A stretch of DNA of 64,000 nt from NCBI GenBank assembly GCA_964529305.1, contig CAZGUX010000161.1:36336-100335 (forward strand), in the 5' to 3' direction. The notes under the pieces are model-generated. The model had not been told where the DNA came from. It saw only the letters and a list, made by a program, of their open reading frames with translations, and searched no databases. The position numbers and the translations under genes were made by a program. Of the stretch, positions 15,565 to 24,203 are shown piece after piece. The DNA is from CAZGUX01 sp964529305 (GTDB lineage: Bacteria > Acidobacteriota > Terriglobia > Bryobacterales > Bryobacteraceae). Numbering within the stretch: the first letter of the stretch is position 1; every line of letters begins with the position of its first letter.

Positions 15565-18246
15565 GTGAATAGGATGCGATCGACTAGACTCGCCTTCGTC
15601 CCACTTCTTTGCGGCCTGTGCGCGCTGGCGCAAGGAACCGGGTTGCGAGGCGTGGTCCGCGACCCCTCGGGCCTTGCCGCCGGAGGCGCCTCGGTAGAGA
15701 TTCGTACGGTCGGCGGCGATTTGATCGCCAGACTGACGGCGGGAACCGACGGTACTTTCGAATGGCACGGACAAAGGACAACGGATTTCCGGGTGAATGC
15801 AACAGGCAACGGGTTCGTCTCGCAGTCCCTGCTCGTCAGCCCTCCGGAAGATCGTGTCGAAATCGTGTTGTCCGAACCCGAGTCGGTGTACACGCGCCTC
15901 AATGTGACCGCCAGCCGCGGTTCCTCGGAGGACAGCGCGGTCTCGCCGTACGTCGCCATCGTCCGGACCGAGCAGGATGTCCTGAAGCGGCCTACCGCGA
16001 CGCTCGGTAACGTACTCGAAGAGTCGCCGGGAATTCTGGTGCAGCAGAGCACATTTGCACAGGTCTCGCCGTTCCTTCGCGGTCTGACCGGGTACCAGGT
16101 GCTGAACCTGATCGACGGCATACGGTTTAATAACTCGACGTTCCGCTCGGGTCCGAATCAATATCTGGCGTTCGTCGAGCCCACTCAGGCCGCCCGCGTG
16201 GAAGCGCTGCTCGGGCCTACGGGCACGCAGTTCGGCAGCGATTCGCTCGGCGGGACGATTCAGGTGCTGACGCCCGATGCCCGTTTCAGCGAGCCGCGGC
16301 AGCGCGAGATGCACGGCGACTTCGTGCTCGGAGGCGCGACGGCGGACCTGTCGAGCTTCGGCCTGGCGCGCGTGTCGCTCGGCACCGGCCGTGTGTACGG
16401 TATGGCCGGCGCGTCGGGCCGCAGGCACAACGATCTCCGGGCCGGCCACGGTCATGACTCGCGTAATGTGTTCCACCGCTTCTTCGGCATGTCACTGGAC
16501 TCGGTGCGCGACCTGGCCGGCGAACGTCAACAGGACACCGGGTTCCGCCAATACGGGCTACAGGGCAAGTTTGCGTTCCGCATCCGGCCCGACCAGTCGC
16601 TGACCGTCTACGCCCAGCGCGGCGTCCTCGATTCTGTGCGCGGCTATAAGGATCTGCTCGGCGGCCTCGGCCGCCTGGTCTCCACGTTCGAACCGCAGAT
16701 CCTCAACTGGGTCCACGGCCGCTACGAGAAGTTCGGCGCCGGGCCGTTCGACTCGATTGCCGGTACCGTTTCGCTGAACCAGCAGATTGACGGATCGGCG
16801 CGTCAGAACCTGCGATTCACCGACCCGCTCACCACCGACTGGAACCGCGTCAATTCGTACGGCTACTCGGGCCAGGCGACTACGCACCGCGGGTCGCGGC
16901 TGGTGGGTTCGTTCGGTGGCGAACTCTACGACGAGCGAATCCAGTCGACTCGGGCAGTCTATGCGCCCACGACTGCCGTCACCACCCGGCCGCGCCCGCT
17001 CTATCCGAATGACTCGAACTACCAGACCCTGGGCGTTTTCGGCGAGGGCAGCTATGAATTGACGCGTCGCGTGCGCCTGGGCGGCGGATTGCGGCTGACG
17101 GGCGTCCGATTCGCGACGACGGCCGACCGCGCGAACGGCATCCCCGACTCGTCGAACTGGTTCCGTGACGTCACATTCCACAGCACGATTCGCTGGCAGG
17201 CGACCGAGTGGTTCGGCCTGCACGCGGTTGCCAGCCGCGGTTTCCGCGCGCCGAACCTCAATGATCTGGGCGCGCTCGGGCTCAACGATCTCGGCTACGA
17301 GGTCCCGCTGGCGGACGCGCCCGGCGCGCTGCTCAGCACCGACGCCGGCGAGACCGCGCAGTCCAAAGGCACAACCGCCGGGGCTCTGGTGGCTGAATCG
17401 CTGATGAACTACGAGGCTGGACTGCGAATCAACACGCGCCGCTTTCATGGCCGGGTTCAACTCTTCCACGCCGACCTGTTTGACCCGATCGCGCGCCGCA
17501 CGCTGCTCTTCCCGCAGGGTAACGCCCCGGCGCAGTTGGCGGGCTTGCCGGTGACCGTCCTTCCGCAAACAGCCGCCCAGCGGACACAGGGCGTGGTGGC
17601 GGTGGCCACAGCGTTGGATCCACGCGCGGTCAAGGCGTTCGTCAACGACGGCCAGTCGCGCTACTACGGGCTCGAGGCGATGGGTCATTACCGCATGACC
17701 AGCCGGTGGTCGCTCGACGCGAACTACAGTTACATCAACGGACGCGACCTGTATCCGAACCGCGCGATTCGACGGCTTCCCCCGCAATTCGGCACCGTGG
17801 CCCTGCGCTACATACCCTCGAACCGGAGGCTATGGGTCGAGGTATCGACCACCGTCACGGGCGAGCAGAGCCGGCTCAGCGGCGGCGACCGCGACGATGA
17901 GCGTATTGGAGCGTCGTTCCGTCGTCGCGATATCGCCGACTTCTTTGCCGGCTCCCGCGTGGCGCCCTACCTGAGTGCCGGCGTCTTTGCTCCCACCGGC
18001 GAGACGCTCGCTCAAATTCAGGCGCGGGTGATGCCGGGCATCACGGACGACAACCTGCGCGTGCCCCTGTATCCATCTACTGCCGGCTGGGCGACCGTAA
18101 ACATCCGGTCGGGCATTCCCGTGGGCGAGCGGTGGATGGTGATGGCGGCGTTCGAAAACGTGGCCGACAGGAACTATCGCATCCACGGCTCAGGCGTCGA
18201 CTCTCCCGGGCGATCGGCGTACCTGAGCCTTCGCTATCAGTTCTGA
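15565..18246 (+). CDS. TonB-dependent receptor 1, with carboxypeptidase-regulatory N-terminal domain
   Basis: The protein is 893 residues. After a signal peptide (RSTRLAFVPLLCGLCALAQG) comes a carboxypeptidase-regulatory-like domain (LRGVVRDPSGLAAGGASVE, near 26-105), then a plug domain. The plug contains LGNVLEESPGILVQQ, FLRGLTGYQVLNLIDGIR and VEALLGPTGTQFGSDSLGG, the normal series for TonB plug domains. The rest is the outer-membrane barrel, ending LSLRYQF with a terminal aromatic residue as expected for BAM insertion. It should import siderophores, vitamins or glycans using TonB energy; the ligand is unknown. The strong plug similarity to classical (BtuB/FhuA-like) receptors sets it apart from the Oar-like receptors at 30151 and 44746. 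Confidence 0.9.
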   Translation: MNRMRSTRLAFVPLLCGLCALAQGTGLRGVVRDPSGLAAGGASVEIRTVGGDLIARLTAGTDGTFEWHGQRTTDFRVNATGNGFVSQSLLVSPPEDRVEIVLSEPESVYTRLNVTASRGSSEDSAVSPYVAIVRTEQDVLKRPTATLGNVLEESPGILVQQSTFAQVSPFLRGLTGYQVLNLIDGIRFNNSTFRSGPNQYLAFVEPTQAARVEALLGPTGTQFGSDSLGGTIQVLTPDARFSEPRQREMHGDFVLGGATADLSSFGLARVSLGTGRVYGMAGASGRRHNDLRAGHGHDSRNVFHRFFGMSLDSVRDLAGERQQDTGFRQYGLQGKFAFRIRPDQSLTVYAQRGVLDSVRGYKDLLGGLGRLVSTFEPQILNWVHGRYEKFGAGPFDSIAGTVSLNQQIDGSARQNLRFTDPLTTDWNRVNSYGYSGQATTHRGSRLVGSFGGELYDERIQSTRAVYAPTTAVTTRPRPLYPNDSNYQTLGVFGEGSYELTRRVRLGGGLRLTGVRFATTADRANGIPDSSNWFRDVTFHSTIRWQATEWFGLHAVASRGFRAPNLNDLGALGLNDLGYEVPLADAPGALLSTDAGETAQSKGTTAGALVAESLMNYEAGLRINTRRFHGRVQLFHADLFDPIARRTLLFPQGNAPAQLAGLPVTVLPQTAAQRTQGVVAVATALDPRAVKAFVNDGQSRYYGLEAMGHYRMTSRWSLDANYSYINGRDLYPNRAIRRLPPQFGTVALRYIPSNRRLWVEVSTTVTGEQSRLSGGDRDDERIGASFRRRDIADFFAGSRVAPYLSAGVFAPTGETLAQIQARVMPGITDDNLRVPLYPSTAGWATVNIRSGIPVGERWMVMAAFENVADRNYRIHGSGVDSPGRSAYLSLRYQF

Positions 18247-18414
18247 AGCGCGCCGGAGTCAGCAAACTCCACACGATCGCCGGAAGACCGGCGCGGGCCC
18301 GCTTTCGGTTTGGTATGGTACGATCGACGAACTCGTTAGCGCTTCCGCGACTTCCGACCCTGGCCACCGGACCCGGATGCGGACGTGACGAGAAAGGAAC
18401 CTGGCCAGCCGCCG

Positions 18415-19818
18415 ATGGCGAAAGACACCGTGGTATACCCCTACATCCCAAACTCCGTGCCCGAGGTCAAGGCCCGGATGCTGGAGGAAGTCGGCGCCGC
18501 CGACGTGATGGATCTCTATGCCGAGATCCCGGAACACCTGAGATTCCCGCGCCGCCTCGATCTGCCCGATCCGATTCTCGATGAGTACTCGATCAAGCGG
18601 CACGTCGAGGGCATTCTAAAGAAAAACCGGCACTGCAACGAGAACTTGAACTTTCTGGGGGCAGGTTGCGCCCAGCATTGGGTTCCGGCCGTGTGCGACG
18701 AGATCAACAACCGCGGCGAGTTTCTGACCGCCTATGTCGGCGATTCGTACGCCGATCACGGCAAGTGGCAGGGACTGTTCGAGTACGCGAGCCTGATGGG
18801 CGAACTGCTCGAGATGGACATTCTGAGCTGTCCTCTCTACGACGGCGAACAGGCGGCCGCGACGGCTCTGCGGATGGCCGCGCGGATGACCGGCCGGGCG
18901 GAGGTCTTGGTCCCGGCTTCCGTTAGCCCGGATCTCCTGATGGTGGTCGCGAACTACCTGAAGGGTGTTCCCGACGTTCAAGTCAATATCCGCTCCGTCG
19001 GATTCGATCCGGCAACCGGCCTGCTCGATGTCGAAGACCTGCGATCGAAGATCTCGGCCGCAACGGCCGGCGTGTTTCTCGAGAACCCGTCGTACCTGGG
19101 TTTTCTTGAAACCCAGGCGGAAGAGATCGGCACGATCGCCCGTGAGAACGGGGCCGAGTTCATCGTCTATACGGACCCGATCTCGCTGGGAGTGATCGCG
19201 CCTCCGGCACAGTATGGGGCGACGCTCGCGTGCGGCGATTTCCACTCGCTCGGGATGCACATGCATTGCGGCGGCGGACAAGGCGGGTTCATCGCCGCCC
19301 ACGATGACATGCGATCCATCGCCGAGTTCAAGGACCTGATGTTCGGGCTGACGGAAACCGTCACCGAGGGTGAATACGGTTTCGGCGAAGTGTTGTATCA
19401 CCGGACATCCTACGGCTCTCGCGAAAAGGGCAAGGAATACACCGGCACCACAACGGGACTGTGGGCCATCACCGCGGGCGTCTATTTGTCGTTGCTGGGG
19501 CCGAAGGGCATGGAGGAAATCGGGCAGACGATCCTGCAGCGGGCCCAATATGCAGCAAAACGCCTGGCCGAGATCCGAGGCGTGAAACTGAGATTCGCCA
19601 GTCCATTCTTCAAAGAGTTCGTCGTGAACTTCGACGGGACCGGCAAGAGCGTTCGGGAGATCAATCAGCGTTTGCGGGAAGACGGGATTTTCGGCGGCAA
19701 GGATCTCTCACGGGAGTTCCCGCGGTTCGGTCAAAGCGCTCTGTACTGCGTGACCGAGATCATCAGCAAGGACGATATCGAGCGTTTGGCGGCCGCCGTG
19801 GAGCGGGCCACCGCCTGA
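18415..19818 (+). CDS. GcvPA-like protein (glycine dehydrogenase subunit 1 family, divergent)
   Basis: The protein is 467 residues from the ATG at 18415; a GTG at 18385 is an alternative. It aligns in outline with subunit 1 of the split glycine decarboxylase P-protein (usual length about 440-450): YIPNSVPEVKARMLEEVGA at the start, FLGAGCAQHWVP, YDGEQAAATALRMAARMT, and FIVYTDPISLGVIAPP. The P-protein decarboxylates glycine using PLP and hands the aminomethyl group to lipoylated GcvH. In canonical GcvPA the segment after LGADI reads GDGQPLGxxxxxGGPYLG; here it is GDFHSLGMHMHCGGGQGG, so a conserved surface has changed. It is followed by a GcvPB-like and an AcoX-like gene, with no gcvT or gcvH. 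Confidence 0.75.
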   Translation: MAKDTVVYPYIPNSVPEVKARMLEEVGAADVMDLYAEIPEHLRFPRRLDLPDPILDEYSIKRHVEGILKKNRHCNENLNFLGAGCAQHWVPAVCDEINNRGEFLTAYVGDSYADHGKWQGLFEYASLMGELLEMDILSCPLYDGEQAAATALRMAARMTGRAEVLVPASVSPDLLMVVANYLKGVPDVQVNIRSVGFDPATGLLDVEDLRSKISAATAGVFLENPSYLGFLETQAEEIGTIARENGAEFIVYTDPISLGVIAPPAQYGATLACGDFHSLGMHMHCGGGQGGFIAAHDDMRSIAEFKDLMFGLTETVTEGEYGFGEVLYHRTSYGSREKGKEYTGTTTGLWAITAGVYLSLLGPKGMEEIGQTILQRAQYAAKRLAEIRGVKLRFASPFFKEFVVNFDGTGKSVREINQRLREDGIFGGKDLSREFPRFGQSALYCVTEIISKDDIERLAAAVERATA

Positions 19819-19839
19819 CATTTGCGGGGAGGATACGTC

Positions 19840-21402
19840 ATGGGCAGAGACCGCACGACACTGTTGAGGAAGTTCCATCAGGCTCGCTGGGATGAGCCGA
19901 TCATCTGCGAAATGAGCGTCCCGGGTGAGCGCGGGGTGCTGGTGCCCAAGGCCGAGGAGGAGATCGCCGCGGCGGCCGGCGACGGCGTCTCGGCGATCCC
20001 CGCCAACCTGCGCCGAAGGACTCCACCGGCGCTGCCGGAAGTGAATCAGGTGCGGGTTCTCCGCCATTTTCTGCACCTCTCCCAGGAGACGATGGGCACC
20101 GACGTCACCATCGATATCAGCCAGGGCACCTGCACGATGAAATACAGCCCCAAGGTGCAGGAGCACGTGGCTGCGCGAAATCCGGGCATCACGGAGATTC
20201 ATCCCCTCCAGGACGATGACACGATTCAGGGAATTCTGGAGTTGTATTACAAGTTTGAACAGTTCCTGAAAGAGATCTCGGGCCTGGACTGCTTCTCGTT
20301 CCAGCCGGGCGGCGGAGCGCAAGGGGTGTACACCAATGCCTCGATCGTGCGCGCGTATCACGAGTCGCGCGGCGACCGGAATCGCACCGAGATCATCACG
20401 ACGATGTTCTCGCACCCGTGTGATGCCGCCTCGCCGGCGACGGCCGGATACCGCGTCGTCACGCTGATGCCGGACGAGAACGGATACCCCGACCTGGACG
20501 CCCTGAGGGCCGCCCTTTCGGAGCGGACGGCGGGAATCTTTATCACGAACCCGGAAGACACCGGCATCTACAATCCGCGAATCGAAGAGTACGTCAAGGC
20601 CGCTCACCAAGCGGGCGCGCTGTGCTCCTACGATCAGGCCAATGCCAACGGCATGCTGGGCATCGCCCGCGCCCGCGAAGCCGGATTCGACCTGTGCCAC
20701 TTCAACTGTCACAAGACGTTCTCGACTCCCCACGCCTGTATGGGCCCGGCGATGGGAGCCGTGGGAGTGACGCAGGCTTTGGCGAAGTTCCTTCCCATCC
20801 CGAGGGTGGAGTTCGACGGCCAACGCTACTCGTTGAACTACGACGGGCCGGAGAGCATCGGCCGCGTCCGTTCCTTCTTCGGCAACGCGCCGATTGTCTT
20901 CCGCGGCTACGCGTGGATCATGCAGCACGGGGCGGACGGGCTGCGCGAGGCGGCCGAGTGCGCCGTGCTCAACAACAATTACATGGAGAAGAAACTTCGC
21001 GAGGTCCCCGGCGTGACCGTGCGCTACGCTCAGGGCAAGCGGCGTCTGGAGCAGGTTCGCTACTCGTGGGAGAAGCTGAAGGAGGACACGGGGGTCGGCA
21101 CCGAGGACGTGATGCGGCGGATGGCCGATTACGGTCTGCAGCATTATTGGACCAGCCACCATCCGTGGGTCGTGCCCGAACCGTTCACGCTCGAGCCTTG
21201 CGAGTCGTATTCCAAGGACGATATCGACGAGTACGTGGCGGTGCTGCGCCGGATCTCGGAGGAGGCGTACGCGAACCCGGAACTGGTGAAGAACGCGCCC
21301 TATCAGTCGGTGGTTCACCGGGTCCCGGCGCCGTCGATCGAGGAGCCCGAAAGGATCGCGGTCACCTGGCGCCAGTATCTGAAGAAGAAGGGCAAGCGTT
21401 GA
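19840..21402 (+). CDS. GcvPB-like protein (glycine dehydrogenase subunit 2 family, divergent)
   Basis: The protein is 520 residues, somewhat longer than a typical GcvPB. The ATG at 19840 is chosen because GGGGAGGA lies 8 bp before it; it starts 21 bp after the upstream stop. The PLP-lysine motif is HKTFSTPH (Lys292), and SFQPGGGAQGVYTNASIVRA and the C-terminal NPELVKNAPYQS agree with subunit 2 of glycine decarboxylase. Canonical members follow the lysine motif with a glycine-rich GGGGPG loop; this one has ACMGPAMG, and FNCHKT replaces LNLHKT. It should be a PLP enzyme forming a heterodimer with the preceding gene product. Whether glycine is its substrate is uncertain given these changes and the missing partner genes. 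Confidence 0.78.
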   Translation: MGRDRTTLLRKFHQARWDEPIICEMSVPGERGVLVPKAEEEIAAAAGDGVSAIPANLRRRTPPALPEVNQVRVLRHFLHLSQETMGTDVTIDISQGTCTMKYSPKVQEHVAARNPGITEIHPLQDDDTIQGILELYYKFEQFLKEISGLDCFSFQPGGGAQGVYTNASIVRAYHESRGDRNRTEIITTMFSHPCDAASPATAGYRVVTLMPDENGYPDLDALRAALSERTAGIFITNPEDTGIYNPRIEEYVKAAHQAGALCSYDQANANGMLGIARAREAGFDLCHFNCHKTFSTPHACMGPAMGAVGVTQALAKFLPIPRVEFDGQRYSLNYDGPESIGRVRSFFGNAPIVFRGYAWIMQHGADGLREAAECAVLNNNYMEKKLREVPGVTVRYAQGKRRLEQVRYSWEKLKEDTGVGTEDVMRRMADYGLQHYWTSHHPWVVPEPFTLEPCESYSKDDIDEYVAVLRRISEEAYANPELVKNAPYQSVVHRVPAPSIEEPERIAVTWRQYLKKKGKR

Positions 21403-21416
21403 TTCTCCGGTAGGCA

Positions 21417-22541
21417 ATGAAGAAGCTTGGGGTCATCGTGAATCCCATCGCCGGCATGGGAGGCCGGGTGGGACTGAAGGGAAGCGATGGCGTCGAGATC
21501 ATGGACCGGGCCCGGGAACTGGGGGCTCGACCCGAAGCGCCCCAGAGAATGCGCCAGGCGCTGCAGGCCGTCTCCCGGACCGCGAGCGGCATTCAGGTGA
21601 TCACCTATCCCCACGAGATGGGCGAAGACGAATGCCTGGCGGCCGGCCTTTCGCCGGTCGTGGTGGGTCACATCGAGAGCGGACGCACGACTCCTCGGGA
21701 CACACGGGAGGCGGCACGGCGCATCGCCGCGGCGGGTGCGGACCTGTTGATGGTCGCCGGCGGCGACGGGACGGCCCGGGATATCTGCGACGCGATCGGC
21801 GCGACCGTGCCCGTTATCGGGGTGCCCGCCGGAGTCAAGATCCACTCCGCCATCTACGCGGTCACGCCCAGGAGCGCCGGCGAAGTTGCCGCGATGTTTC
21901 TGGCGGGCAGCGCGATGAATCTCCGCGAGGCCGAGGTGATGGACATCGACGAAACCGCGTTTCGTGCCGGAACGGTGTCGGCCCGGCTGTACGGCTACCT
22001 GCGTGTTCCCGAAGAGAGACAGCGCGTTCAATGCGCCAAGGCGGGCGGGGGGTTGTCCGAGGGCGCGGCACTCAACAGCATCGCGGCCGACGTGATGGAG
22101 TCGATGGAGGACCCGGCGTGCTGGTGGATCATCGGGCCGGGGACCACGACGCGAGCCGTCATGCAGGCGTTGGGTCTGGCCAACACCCTTCTCGGCGTGG
22201 ACGTGGTGCGCGGCCGCGGCCTGATGGCGAACGACGTTACCGAGCAGCAACTCCTCGGCTTGATCAAGGGAGGACCCGCCAGGATTGTGGTGACCCCGAT
22301 CGGCGGGCAGGGGCACATTCTCGGCCGGGGCAATCAACAACTCAGCCCGCGGGTGCTCCGGCAGGTGGGGAGGGCCAACTTGACCGTGATCGCGACCAAG
22401 GAGAAGTTGGCCTCGCTCGGCGGCAGGCCGTTTTTGGTGGACACGGGCGACGAGGACCTGGATCAGGCGCTCTGCGGCTATGTCCGGGTGACCACGGGGT
22501 ATCGGGACTACGTGATGTATCGGATCGCGGTTCCCGCATGA
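21417..22541 (+). CDS. AcoX/ATP-NAD kinase family protein
   Basis: The protein is 374 residues. It opens with LGVIVNPIAGMGGRVGLKGS and carries VAGGDGTARD (GGDGT at 115-119), the ATP-phosphate loop of NAD-kinase and diacylglycerol-kinase-like folds, followed by VIGVPAGVKIHSAIYA. The whole layout is that of the ATP-NAD-kinase/AcoX family, whose namesake lies in acetoin-degradation operons but has no settled reaction. It starts 14 bp after the GcvPB-like stop on the same strand, so it is surely in the same operon, perhaps phosphorylating a nucleotide or metabolite used there (inference). It is convergent with the SASA esterase gene. Confidence 0.8.
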   Translation: MKKLGVIVNPIAGMGGRVGLKGSDGVEIMDRARELGARPEAPQRMRQALQAVSRTASGIQVITYPHEMGEDECLAAGLSPVVVGHIESGRTTPRDTREAARRIAAAGADLLMVAGGDGTARDICDAIGATVPVIGVPAGVKIHSAIYAVTPRSAGEVAAMFLAGSAMNLREAEVMDIDETAFRAGTVSARLYGYLRVPEERQRVQCAKAGGGLSEGAALNSIAADVMESMEDPACWWIIGPGTTTRAVMQALGLANTLLGVDVVRGRGLMANDVTEQQLLGLIKGGPARIVVTPIGGQGHILGRGNQQLSPRVLRQVGRANLTVIATKEKLASLGGRPFLVDTGDEDLDQALCGYVRVTTGYRDYVMYRIAVPA

Positions 22542-22567
22542 GGCACCATCAACGGCGTCGCGGCGAC

Positions 22568-23707
22568 TCACTCTGACGGACTTTCCTGGAGCAGACGCCA
22601 AATCGCCGCGAACCAGAGCGAGCCGGCATGGCGCTGGCCTTCCGCGGAGAAGTGACGCTTGCTCGTTGGGCCGCCCCGGTTGGGGCCAGTCAGGATATCC
22701 GTGTCCGGGCCCGGCCGGAATCCGGGCTTCCGCCAGAGTTGATCGATGGCGGAACGGATGGCCGCCTCCTGCTCGGGCTTGCGGTACACCGCCGGATGAT
22801 GCGTGCTCTTGGCCAGCAGCCAGGGCGGGCGGAAGCCCCAATTCTTTGCGGAATCGTCCACCACGCGCTCCAGGCGCTGGGTGTAGACCTCAGCCGTCGT
22901 GTTCACGATGACGTCGCTCTCCCCCTGCTGCCAGAGCACGGCGCGAAATGGCTTTGCCGCGTTGCCGGCCACCAGCAGGCGCAGAAACAAGGGGAATGAC
23001 TGGTCGCCGCGCCGTTTGGGAGGCTGGCCTTCCAGCCAGTCCTCGACGGCGGTCGCGCCCACGGCGGTGTGCACCAATCCGATCGGCGCCTGAACCACCG
23101 GCAACAGCAGATTCATGACGGCCGGCCAGATGCTGCCGTCCTGACCGGTGCAATTCGGCTGCGGATCGTTAGCCGCGACCCACCGTTGTCGCTCCCAATC
23201 CAGGGCGACCACCCGCTGCTCGGAGTCGGCGATGGCCAGCTTTTCATCGTTGTGGTTGGCGGCGTAGCTTTGCCCCGCGACCAGAAAGAGTTCACCTACA
23301 CCGAAAGGGTCGACCTGCCCGGAGGCGAACACTCCGGCATCGTTGTAGGCCTCCACCTCGAGGCGATACCAACCGCCGGCGTGCACTCGCAGCGTGCCTT
23401 GAAACTTGCGTTGTTCCCACTTCGCCGGGATCTCGGTCCAGGCGGTGCCGCTCCCAAAGGCGATGGCTCTGGGCGTGGCGCGTGCCCGAATCTTCCCGGT
23501 GACGCGCCCCGCGACATCGCCGCGGACAGTCACGTCCGCGTACCCCATTGTGGCCCCGCCCGGATGATTGGCATTCGCCGTTCGCGGTTGATAGCCCGTC
23601 CGTTGATAGACCTGTCTCGGGACCGGCAGGAGCAGGACCATGTCCGCCGCCGCGAGCGGCAGAACGAAAGCCACAGCCGCAAGGATTAGCCGGCGTTTCG
23701 CGATCAT
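22568..23707 (-). CDS. Exported SASA-type carbohydrate acetylesterase (sialate O-acetylesterase-like)
   Basis: The protein is 379 residues from the ATG at 23707, which overlaps the stop of the Nudix gene (ATGA). A signal peptide spans IAKRRLILAAVAFVLPLAAA. The SGNH-type blocks are FLVAGQSYAANH (nucleophile serine in GQS), HTAVGATAVEDW and VLWQQGESD, all typical of the SASA/DUF303 family, which removes acetyl groups from sugars. The late histidine block is FSAEGQRHAG. Removal of O-acetyl groups from sialic acid or plant polysaccharide would make them accessible to glycosidases; the exact substrate is unknown. It is cotranscribed with the Nudix hydrolase. Confidence 0.82.
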   Translation of the reverse strand: MIAKRRLILAAVAFVLPLAAADMVLLLPVPRQVYQRTGYQPRTANANHPGGATMGYADVTVRGDVAGRVTGKIRARATPRAIAFGSGTAWTEIPAKWEQRKFQGTLRVHAGGWYRLEVEAYNDAGVFASGQVDPFGVGELFLVAGQSYAANHNDEKLAIADSEQRVVALDWERQRWVAANDPQPNCTGQDGSIWPAVMNLLLPVVQAPIGLVHTAVGATAVEDWLEGQPPKRRGDQSFPLFLRLLVAGNAAKPFRAVLWQQGESDVIVNTTAEVYTQRLERVVDDSAKNWGFRPPWLLAKSTHHPAVYRKPEQEAAIRSAIDQLWRKPGFRPGPDTDILTGPNRGGPTSKRHFSAEGQRHAGSLWFAAIWRLLQESPSE

Positions 23708-24102
23708 GCCTGCACCGGTCCCGTGAACGCAAGCCGCCGCACGAAAGCGACGTCGCCCTCCAGAAAATCGTACGAGGGCAGGTCCGCGGGCGGCGACCAC
23801 TCGATCCGGGCGAACACTCGGTTCTCCAGGCCGCCCTCGTACTGGCGCACACGGAAGAACACGAGGAGAATCGGAGTCTTGCCCGGATAGACGAACTCGT
23901 ACCGCTCCGCTTCCTCGCCGATCGTGGCCTGGATGCCCAACTCCTCTTCCAGTTCACGCCGGAGCGCGCCCTGCAGGGTCTCGCCAGATTCGACCTTTCC
24001 GCCGGGAAACTCCCACTTTCCCGGATGGGCCTGCCCGGCGGTCCGCTGGCAAACGAGAATTCGCCCTTCGCGCTCGATGAGGGCGCCCACGACCGTGACC
24101 AT
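23704..24102 (-). CDS. Nudix hydrolase (MutT-like)
   Basis: The protein is 132 residues, MutT length. The Nudix box GGKVESGETLQGALRRELEE ELGI is complete (Gx5Ex7REUxEExGU), giving the Mg2+-binding helix. The opening VVGALIEREGRILVCQR and the HPGKWEFPGG block are typical of MutT/8-oxo-dGTPase and related CTP pyrophosphohydrolases. The likely role is clearing oxidised or unwanted nucleoside triphosphates; the substrate is not fixed by sequence. The stop overlaps the SASA gene start. It is divergent from the gene at 24204. Confidence 0.9.
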   Translation of the reverse strand: MVTVVGALIEREGRILVCQRTAGQAHPGKWEFPGGKVESGETLQGALRRELEEELGIQATIGEEAERYEFVYPGKTPILLVFFRVRQYEGGLENRVFARIEWSPPADLPSYDFLEGDVAFVRRLAFTGPVQA

Positions 24103-24203
24103 TGCTCCACCCTATCAAGCTTCCATAGGCCGCGGGCAAGGGGCTTGGCTCGCGTGTTCGGGATTCGTATAGTGGTGTCGCGTTTGAAAGGAGCGTTCAG
24201 GCG

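Noticed and set aside
16558..17787. Minus-strand frame opposite TonB receptor 1
   Set aside because: Mirror of the receptor's barrel; no motif, and high-GC DNA often leaves such frames open.
19708..21417. 569-codon minus-strand frame opposite the GcvPB-like gene
   Set aside because: Shadow frame; the plus frame has the PLP-lysine motif and a good ribosome site.
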